9,463 nt of DNA, from NCBI GenBank assembly GCA_021804195.1, contig JAJZKJ010000055.1, positions 1 to 9,463 on the forward strand. The letters run 5' to 3'. The position numbers and the translations under genes are program-made. The notes under the pieces were generated by a model. The model had not been told where the DNA came from and did not search any database. It saw only the letters and a list, made by a program, of their open reading frames with translations. Source of the DNA: Acidobacteriota bacterium. GTDB lineage: Bacteria; Planctomycetota; Phycisphaerae; WQYP01; JAJZKJ01. Shown one piece after another: positions 5,057-9,463 of the stretch; position 1 is the stretch's first letter; every line of letters starts with the position of its first letter.

Positions 5057-6967
5057 ATGCAATGGTTATCCAAGAAGCGTTTTTCGATCATGGTGCAAAC
5101 TTGGCGCTTGCGAGCATTGCAGCAACTGGCCAAATGGGGAGTGCGCGAGCAAACTCTGCTGGTGATGCTGGCGTTTCTGGTGGGATTGGCCACTGGGGCG
5201 GCCACCTGGCTGTTTAAGGAATGTGTGGAGTTTTTCCATCACTACCTGTTTGTGCCGCTGGCGGTCAAATCCGGCGCTACCCTCCACTGGCAAAGCTATG
5301 TGTTTTTGCCGCTGGCGCCGATGGTTGGCGGCCTGCTGCTGGTGCTGTGGCGGAAACTTTGGAGCCGCGATAAATCGCCGGTACACGGCCTGGCCAGCGT
5401 GCTGCTTTCTCTCACGCGGGAATCCGGCCGACTTAAGCCTTCGCTGGGCGCGGAAACCATTGTCGCCAGCAGCCTGACCATCGGCTCGGGCGGATCAGCC
5501 GGTCCGGAAGCCCCCATTGCCATCATCGGATCCTCCATTGGTTCGCTGGTTGGCAATAGCGTGGGCATTTCGCGACGCAACTTGCCGGTCCTGATTGGGT
5601 GCGGCGCCGCCGGCGGCATCAGCGCGGTGTTCGGGGCGCCCATCGCGGGGGTGCTGTTTGCCGTGGAGGTCATGCTGCGCGATTTTTCGATCCGTACGCT
5701 CACGCCGGTGGTCATCAGTTCGGTGATCTCCACGACCATGTACAATGCCATTGTCGGTTCCACCCAAACCAGCGGCTTGTTTCAGATGCCGCTGAACACC
5801 GGCAACCTGGTCTTCAACTTTCCGGAGTTGCCGTGGTATTTATTTCTGGGGGTGGTGTGCGGCATGTTGGCCGTGGTGTTTACCCAAGCCATGACCTGGG
5901 TGGAAAATATCGCCCAACGGCGCAGCGTGCGGGTCAAAAGTTTTTTTTATCCGATACTGGGGGCGGGCTTGTCGGGCGTGTGCGGCATTGTGGTGTTGGT
6001 GCTGTTTCGGCATGATCCATTTATGGCCTCGCGTTTTGCCCATGGTTACGTGCCGATCTTTGCAGATGGCTATCCGACGATCCGCCGGGCTATTGATCCC
6101 AACTGGTATAACGGCCTGCATCATTTTAACGGGCATAGCGTGCGGATCGGCCTGGAATTTCTGCTGGTGATTTGCCTGCTGAAAATAGTGGCTACATCGT
6201 TTACGCTTGGCTCGGGCGGTTCCGGAGGCGTTATCGCCCCGGCCCTGTTTATCGGAGCGGCCGGGGGAGGAGCACTGGGCATTGTGCTGCACACGTATAA
6301 TCCTCATATTCAGGCGGCTACGTATGCGTTGGTGGGCATGGGATCGGTTTTGGCGGCGGCCATTCAGGCTCCGCTGACGGCGATTATTCTGCTTTTTGAA
6401 TTGACCCGAAACTATGCCATCATGTTGCCGATCATGCTGGCAGCCGTTACCGCCACCGTCATTCAGCAGATTTTCATCGGGGAAGGCCTGTACACGCTTC
6501 CGCTGAAAAAATTGGGCGTCAAACTGGGATCGGCGGTGGGCCTGAGTGCTTTGCAGCGCATCAACCTAGATCAGATGCCATTGATCGCCGCGGCGGTAGC
6601 CCATTCGGACGAGCCGTTATCTGCTATTTTGCAGCGCATTGCGGAATCTCCGGTGAGCGATTTTGTGGTGCAGGATCGCAAGGGTAATTATCTGGGCATG
6701 TTAACAGTCGATGATCTCAGGCCCATTTTTCTTGAGCCGCAGGCCGCTCCGCTGCTGCTGGTGGGTGACGTGCTGCGCACGGATGTGCCTCCGCTGAAAA
6801 TTACCGACACCATTGCCGCGGCGGTGGAGGCATTTTCGCGGCATGACATCTCCCATTTGGCGGTGATGGATGCGATAAAGCCCGGCGCCGAACCACCTGT
6901 TATTCTGGGGTTGCTCTCGCGGTCGGACCTGATGCGGCGATATTATCAGGAAATAAGCACCACATAG
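5057..6967 (+). CDS. ClC-family anion channel/antiporter with C-terminal CBS pair (second of two)
   Basis: This 636-residue ClC-type inner-membrane anion transport protein is clearly divergent from its neighbour. Visible motifs: a VHGL segment (109-112) where CLC-ec1 has GSGIP; GSGGSAGPEAP (143-153) in place of GSGGSVGREGP, keeping the gating glutamate (E151) but with Pro for Arg147 and Ala for Gly149; FGAPIAGVLFAVEV (192-205), placing Val205 at the internal proton-glutamate position as in animal ClC channels; GSGGSGGVIAP (385-395); and GEGLYTLPL, where Tyr479 matches the Cl-coordinating Tyr445. Two CBS domains occupy about 505-560 and 567-630. Val at the Gluin site hints at channel behaviour or altered proton coupling, but some exchangers also lack that glutamate. 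The ATG at 5057 has only a weak GGCGGA upstream; ATG 5090 is an in-frame alternative that would shorten the cytoplasmic N-terminus by 11 residues. The gene probably shares a transcript with the ClC gene 87 bp upstream. Confidence 0.94.
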   Translation: MQWLSKKRFSIMVQTWRLRALQQLAKWGVREQTLLVMLAFLVGLATGAATWLFKECVEFFHHYLFVPLAVKSGATLHWQSYVFLPLAPMVGGLLLVLWRKLWSRDKSPVHGLASVLLSLTRESGRLKPSLGAETIVASSLTIGSGGSAGPEAPIAIIGSSIGSLVGNSVGISRRNLPVLIGCGAAGGISAVFGAPIAGVLFAVEVMLRDFSIRTLTPVVISSVISTTMYNAIVGSTQTSGLFQMPLNTGNLVFNFPELPWYLFLGVVCGMLAVVFTQAMTWVENIAQRRSVRVKSFFYPILGAGLSGVCGIVVLVLFRHDPFMASRFAHGYVPIFADGYPTIRRAIDPNWYNGLHHFNGHSVRIGLEFLLVICLLKIVATSFTLGSGGSGGVIAPALFIGAAGGGALGIVLHTYNPHIQAATYALVGMGSVLAAAIQAPLTAIILLFELTRNYAIMLPIMLAAVTATVIQQIFIGEGLYTLPLKKLGVKLGSAVGLSALQRINLDQMPLIAAAVAHSDEPLSAILQRIAESPVSDFVVQDRKGNYLGMLTVDDLRPIFLEPQAAPLLLVGDVLRTDVPPLKITDTIAAAVEAFSRHDISHLAVMDAIKPGAEPPVILGLLSRSDLMRRYYQEISTT

Positions 6968-7302
6968 ACTCTTCAAATGGCAGGGCAGCAACGTGTGCCC
7001 ATGTGGTCACGGGCCACTACATTATCGGACCTTAAGCCCAGGCTTCTTCGGCCGCACGTACACCGCGCCAACTCCCCTACCAACACCCGATAAAAGAAAT
7101 TCATGTTTCCGCGTCCGAGAACCGATTCAATCAGTGCGGGCCAGCGGCCGCGCCGGAGCGCCAGGTTCAACCTCAAGAAGGTGAGATTGCCAGGGTGTGC
7201 GAAAGGCTTCGGCTAGTAGTGGGTTTTGTGTTCTCGCAGGGCACTTTCAGACCGGGCTGAAAACCGGGCGGGCGGCACTGTAGAATCAAAAGGAACTGGT
7301 TT
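6968..7302. other. 335-bp intergenic region between the second ClC gene and csrA
   Basis: I find no convincing gene here. Short open frames on both strands have no ribosome-binding site and give low-complexity, Arg/Pro-rich products. Visible structure is limited to a 12-bp dyad AAGCC-CA-GGCTT (7034-7045), a NotI-type palindrome GCGGCCGC near 7145, and the hairpin before csrA at 7245-7262. No intrinsic terminator follows the ClC gene. The csrA promoter is probably in the 3' part, but TAGAAT (7281-7286) is too close to the ribosome-binding site and has no good -35, so I do not call it. Confidence 0.6.
7245..7262 (+). promoter_or_regulatory. Perfect 6-bp hairpin in the csrA leader
   Basis: TTTCAG-ACCGGG-CTGAAA is an exact inverted repeat ending 40 nt before the csrA start. 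The loop word ACCGGGC recurs at 7263-7269, directly after the right arm, giving a 12-bp period. The loop carries GGG rather than the GGA preferred by CsrA. The nearest GGA is in the ribosome-binding site (AAAAGGAA, 7288-7295), where CsrA autoregulation would be plausible but is unproven. Confidence 0.4.
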
Positions 7303-7683
7303 ATGTTGGCATTAAGTCGTACTGAAGGTCAGAGCATTATTATTGATGGCATCATCGAAGTGAAGGTGGTCAAGTGGTCGCGCAATTCCGTGCGGCTGGC
7401 GATTCAGGCTCCGCGCGAGGTATCGGTCGATCGCGATGAAATCTGGAAGCGCATACATCCTGGTGAGAAGTCCCCCATGGAAAAGGCCGACCTGCGCTAC
7501 AGCAACGGCTCTGCGGTGGCAGGCGCCGCTTCCACCAATCACGCAACCCTGGAATCGCATGAGCCGGCCGCTCGGCTAAGCGTGCCGCGGACCAATGGAG
7601 TGGGGCACCACCCACAGGTTCCGATGAACGGTCATGGCCAAAACGGCAGTGCCGGGGCGGGCATGGAAGCCAGACCAGGATAA
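7303..7683 (+). CDS. csrA: CsrA-type RNA-binding carbon storage regulator with long C-terminal tail
   Basis: CsrA dimers bind GGA-containing sites in mRNA leaders and repress or stabilise translation; in well-studied bacteria they control glycogen metabolism, motility and biofilm. Residues 1-51 align without gaps to E. coli CsrA (61 residues): MLALSR at the start, VRLAIQAPREVSVDRDEIWKRI at 30-51, with RNA-contacting L4, R6 and R44 retained. Two normally conserved glycines are changed: the family Gly27 is Arg and Gly33 is Ala. Residues 52-126 are an unusual tail rich in Gly, Ser, Ala, Asn and His (several NG and HG pairs), with no recognisable domain and probably disordered. The start is secure: AAGGA at 7290-7294 with an 8-nt spacer. 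The gene stands apart, 335 bp after the ClC pair and 155 bp before the transpeptidase. A glycogen-synthase-like gene lies about 5.3 kb upstream, a possible but untested target. Confidence 0.93.
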   Translation: MLALSRTEGQSIIIDGIIEVKVVKWSRNSVRLAIQAPREVSVDRDEIWKRIHPGEKSPMEKADLRYSNGSAVAGAASTNHATLESHEPAARLSVPRTNGVGHHPQVPMNGHGQNGSAGAGMEARPG

Positions 7684-7701
7684 ATTGGATGACGGAGTGG
7701 G

Positions 7702-7707
7702 TATAAT
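7702..7707 (+). promoter_or_regulatory. Perfect -10 box TATAAT upstream of the L,D-transpeptidase
   Basis: TATAAT lies 19 nt after the csrA stop codon and 131 nt before the transpeptidase start. No good -35 is seen at 16-18 bp spacing, and the TG of an extended -10 is absent, so strength is uncertain. If used, transcription would begin near 7714 and give a leader of about 125 nt containing the hairpins annotated next. Confidence 0.5.
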
Positions 7708-7721
7708 AAGGACCTACGCGA

Positions 7722-7794
7722 GTGGCGGAACAGGCCACCACGGGCCAGCCTGAACAGGGCGTGCCGCTCTGGCGCGATTTTGAAGGTAAAATCG
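7722..7794 (+). promoter_or_regulatory. Hairpin-rich leader of the L,D-transpeptidase gene, or small RNA
   Basis: Three inverted repeats follow the TATAAT box. They are GTGGC-GGAACAG-GCCAC (7722-7738), GCCAG (7744-7748) with CTGGC (7769-7773) enclosing CCT-GAAC-AGG (7749-7758), and CGATTTT-GAAGGT-AAAATCG (7775-7794), the last a perfect 7-bp stem. The first loop contains GGA, the CsrA core. No T-run follows the last stem, so it is not an intrinsic terminator. I do not recognise a known riboswitch class. A structured 5' leader is the simplest reading; an independent small RNA is possible. Confidence 0.4.
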
Positions 7795-7838
7795 GGCAAC
7801 CGAGCAGTTGGCAGATGATGTAAGAAAATGGGCGGCCG

Positions 7839-9077
7839 ATGGGCACCAGAAAATGGCTATTCATGGCAAGTTGCGTTGCTCTGGCGGCTTGGCCGGTGGG
7901 GTCCGGAGCATCGGTCCGCGCCAAACCTCTAACGTCCGGGAATTCGCCAGGCGCTACTCAGAATTCTTCAGCAGACGGTAATGGCCCGGGCCGCACCGGC
8001 CATGCCACAGCCACTGCGTTTGCACCACTCAGGCGCCCCCATCTGAGCTACCGGCGAAAAGTTGCCTTGGCATGGCAAATTGCGCTGGCCGCACATGACT
8101 TTTCGCCGGGCATACTGGACGGTAACTTCGGCCCCCATTCGCTCATGGCCCTGCGGGAATATGCCGCGGCAAAGTTTCCGGGCGTTAATCCGCTCAATCC
8201 CCATGATCCGCGGGTTTTTGACGCTCTGGGCGTTGACGTTAAGCATGTCACCGCCACCTATACGATTTCATCGACTGATGCGCAGGCGGTCGGTCATGAA
8301 CATTATCACTGGCGGACGATGGCCGCGGCCAATCGCATGCCATACGGATCCATGGAAGGATGTATATGCGAGAAATTTCATTGCACACGCCGGCTTTTGG
8401 CCCGGCTGAATCCGGGAATTCGCCTGAGTGCCCTGCGCCAAGGGCAAACGATTAATGTGCCCAACATCCAGCCCTTTCCGGCTCCGGATGTGGATTTTGG
8501 CGTTCCGGGCGGACTTTCGGCGGTGATCGCCGCAGACAAGGCGGATTTGCCCCATCCTCACGTCGCGTATCTGGTAATCAACATCCGGCAGAAGGTGATT
8601 CGGGCCTACAATGCCCGCAAGCAGGAAGTAGCCTTGTTTCATTGTTCCATTCCGGCGATCAACGCGGATATGCCCACGCGCGATGCGTATATCAAAGATA
8701 TCGCACTCAACCCCAACTACACGTTCCTGCCGTCTGTATTCAAAAGTGTGCATGACATTCATCACCCGCTGCTCATTCCGCCTGGCCCGCGCAACCCCGT
8801 GGGTGTGGTGTGGATGGGCCTAAGCATTCCAAATGTGGGCATGCACGGCAATCCGCAACCACAATATATTGGCTTGACCGGTTCGCACGGCTGTTTTCGC
8901 ATGACCAACTGGGATGCGGTCAATTTGCTGACTTTGGTGCACATCGGACTGCCGGTGTTTTTTGTCAATTCCCCCGTACCCATTCAAGGCGGACCACCCG
9001 GCCCGGCGCTGGCGAGCCAGCCGGATGACCGATCGGCTGCATCTCCAGTGTCCGCTCCGATTCAGGCGGGTTATTGA
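7839..9077 (+). CDS. Exported L,D-transpeptidase (YkuD domain) with PG-binding and LysM-like regions
   Basis: This 412-residue cell-envelope enzyme probably forms 3-3 peptidoglycan cross-links or attaches proteins to peptidoglycan. In order: a signal peptide at 1-28 (basic MGTRK, a hydrophobic stretch, then a small-residue region); a low-complexity linker (about 30-65) rich in Gly, Ser, Thr and Asn; a PG_binding_1-like segment (about 73-110, with FSPGILDGNFGPHSLMAL); a LysM-like region (about 138-210, ending LNPGIRLSALRQGQTINVPN); and the YkuD catalytic domain (about 240-378) with GMHG (His336) and the signature SHGCFR, in which Cys352 is the nucleophile. The tail (380-412) is Pro/Ala/Ser-rich. 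Three cysteines (175, 177, 182) cluster in the LysM-like region, which is uncommon for an exported protein. ATG 7839 gives the best signal peptide, although its ribosome-binding site is weak. It follows csrA by 155 bp, with its own -10 box and structured leader. Confidence 0.93.
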   Translation: MGTRKWLFMASCVALAAWPVGSGASVRAKPLTSGNSPGATQNSSADGNGPGRTGHATATAFAPLRRPHLSYRRKVALAWQIALAAHDFSPGILDGNFGPHSLMALREYAAAKFPGVNPLNPHDPRVFDALGVDVKHVTATYTISSTDAQAVGHEHYHWRTMAAANRMPYGSMEGCICEKFHCTRRLLARLNPGIRLSALRQGQTINVPNIQPFPAPDVDFGVPGGLSAVIAADKADLPHPHVAYLVINIRQKVIRAYNARKQEVALFHCSIPAINADMPTRDAYIKDIALNPNYTFLPSVFKSVHDIHHPLLIPPGPRNPVGVVWMGLSIPNVGMHGNPQPQYIGLTGSHGCFRMTNWDAVNLLTLVHIGLPVFFVNSPVPIQGGPPGPALASQPDDRSAASPVSAPIQAGY

Positions 9078-9084
9078 TCAGTAG

Positions 9085-9112
9085 TTGACGTTAGCCGTTA
9101 GTTAGGTATCAT
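9085..9112 (+). promoter_or_regulatory. Sigma70-type promoter of recA
   Basis: TTGACG (9085-9090, five of six matches) and TATCAT (9107-9112, five of six) are separated by 16 bp, and transcription would begin near 9119, about 59 nt before the recA ATG. The spacer contains CGTTAG twice at a 7-bp period (9089-9094 and 9096-9101) followed by TTAG (9102-9105), a possible operator lying between the two boxes. I see neither the E. coli-type LexA box (CTG-N10-CAG) nor the Gram-positive type (GAAC-N4-GTTC). Confidence 0.65.
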
Positions 9113-9167
9113 AGCCAGCCAGTCGCCGCATTTGTCGTGGTGGCATAGCCTTGGCCTTTTGCATAGC
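9110..9167 (+). repeat. Three copies of CATAGC in the recA leader
   Basis: CATAGC occurs at 9110-9115, 9144-9149 and 9162-9167; the first copy overlaps the -10 box. Three copies of one 6-mer within 58 bp is more than expected, but the spacings (34 and 18 bp) are irregular and no function is evident. Confidence 0.3.
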
Positions 9168-9177
9168 GAGCTTAATC

Positions 9178-9463
9178 ATGACCAAAGAAACCGCAGCCCC
9201 ATCCGCCCGAGATCAAGCCTTGGAACGTGCGTTGTCGCAGATTGAAAAGGCGTATGGCAAAGGCGCCATTATGACGCTGGATGGCACGACCAATCCGCTG
9301 GCCATTTCCGGCATTTCCACCGGCTCGCTGGGCCTGGATATTGCGCTGGGCGGCAAGGGCATACCCCGTGGCCGCATTGTGGAAGTTTTTGGACCGGAAT
9401 CATCCGGCAAGACCACGCTGTGTCTGCACGTGATCGGGCAGGCGCAAAAAAACCGGCGGCGTG
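9178..9463 (+). CDS. recA: RecA recombinase, N-terminal part; cut by window edge and apparently frameshifted near it
   Basis: RecA is the ATP-dependent strand-exchange protein of homologous recombination and the co-protease of the SOS response. Only about 95 codons are in the window. Residues 12-31 ([20 protein letters not shown] and following IMTL) match the N-terminal oligomerisation region, 43-58 the [16 protein letters not shown] segment, and 72-79 the Walker A motif GPESSGKT, all typical. The ATG at 9178 gives a standard-length N-terminus; upstream only a weak GCGAG (9166-9170) could act as ribosome-binding site. After AQK at residues 89-91 the frame reads N-R-R-R, whereas RecA proteins normally have A-Q-K-x-G-G-V here. 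Reading the run of seven A (9446-9452) as six gives AQKTGGV exactly. So the gene is either really frameshifted or carries a homopolymer sequencing error. Confidence 0.95.
   Translation, partial: MTKETAAPSARDQALERALSQIEKAYGKGAIMTLDGTTNPLAISGISTGSLGLDIALGGKGIPRGRIVEVFGPESSGKTTLCLHVIGQAQKNRRR

Noticed and set aside
7155..7180. GGTTCAACC resembles a tRNA T-loop
   Set aside because: The flanking bases cannot form the 5-bp T-stem and no other tRNA arms are nearby.
6973..7184. Two small opposing open frames (63 and 67 codons) in the gap before csrA
   Set aside because: Neither has a ribosome-binding site or recognisable sequence; the minus-strand one needs a TTG start.
7281..7286. TAGAAT as a -10 box for csrA
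   Set aside because: Transcription would start inside the ribosome-binding site (7290-7294), and no acceptable -35 lies at the right distance.
7718..7735. GCGAGTGGCGGAACAGG resembles the D-arm region of a leucine tRNA
   Set aside because: There is no acceptor stem, anticodon arm or GGTTCGAAT-type T-arm in the following 90 bases, so it is not a tRNA.
9446..9453. A AAA AAC in recA as a programmed -1 frameshift site
   Set aside because: The heptamer is of the -1 type, but restoring the RecA motif needs the ribosome to skip one base (+1). No case of recA frameshifting is known to me, so an indel or sequencing error is more likely.

Overview
The window is GC-rich bacterial chromosomal DNA, most likely from a member of the Planctomycetota (perhaps Phycisphaerae). 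I infer this from the overall style of the proteins: a long glycogen-synthase-like enzyme starting MKSVVHVTHE, a CsrA with a long tail, and a PGBD/LysM-like/YkuD transpeptidase. No rRNA or other strong taxonomic marker is present, so the assignment is tentative. It looks like ordinary chromosome: I see no transposase, phage gene, CRISPR array or tRNA.

Layout. Positions 1-197 hold no convincing gene, only a perfect 2 x 15 bp tandem duplication. A glycogen/starch-synthase-like GT-B glycosyltransferase occupies 198-1985 on the minus strand. A divergent intergenic region (1986-2250) contains two notable predicted secondary structures. It leads into three plus-strand membrane genes: a small multi-pass protein of unknown function with a pore-loop-like C-terminus (2251-2910), then two different ClC-type anion channel/exchanger genes in tandem (3083-4969 and 5057-6967), each ending in a CBS pair. 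After a 335-bp gap come csrA (7303-7683), an exported L,D-transpeptidase (7839-9077) behind a perfect TATAAT box and a hairpin-rich leader, and finally the 5' part of recA (from 9178), cut by the window edge.

How the genes may fit together. The two ClC proteins and the small membrane protein are co-directional and could form an ion or pH homeostasis group, but this rests on proximity alone. In other bacteria CsrA is a post-transcriptional regulator of glycogen metabolism, so its presence about 5.3 kb from a glycogen-synthase-like gene is suggestive only. The transpeptidase and recA appear to be separate transcription units, each with its own recognisable promoter element.

Main points for a second look. 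The recA reading frame appears to break in a run of seven A residues at 9446-9452: removing one A restores the usual RecA sequence. The two ClC paralogues differ at almost every anion-pathway signature position. CsrA has a tail as long as its core domain and lacks two conserved glycines. Four intergenic regions hold well-formed inverted repeats that could be cis-regulatory RNA.
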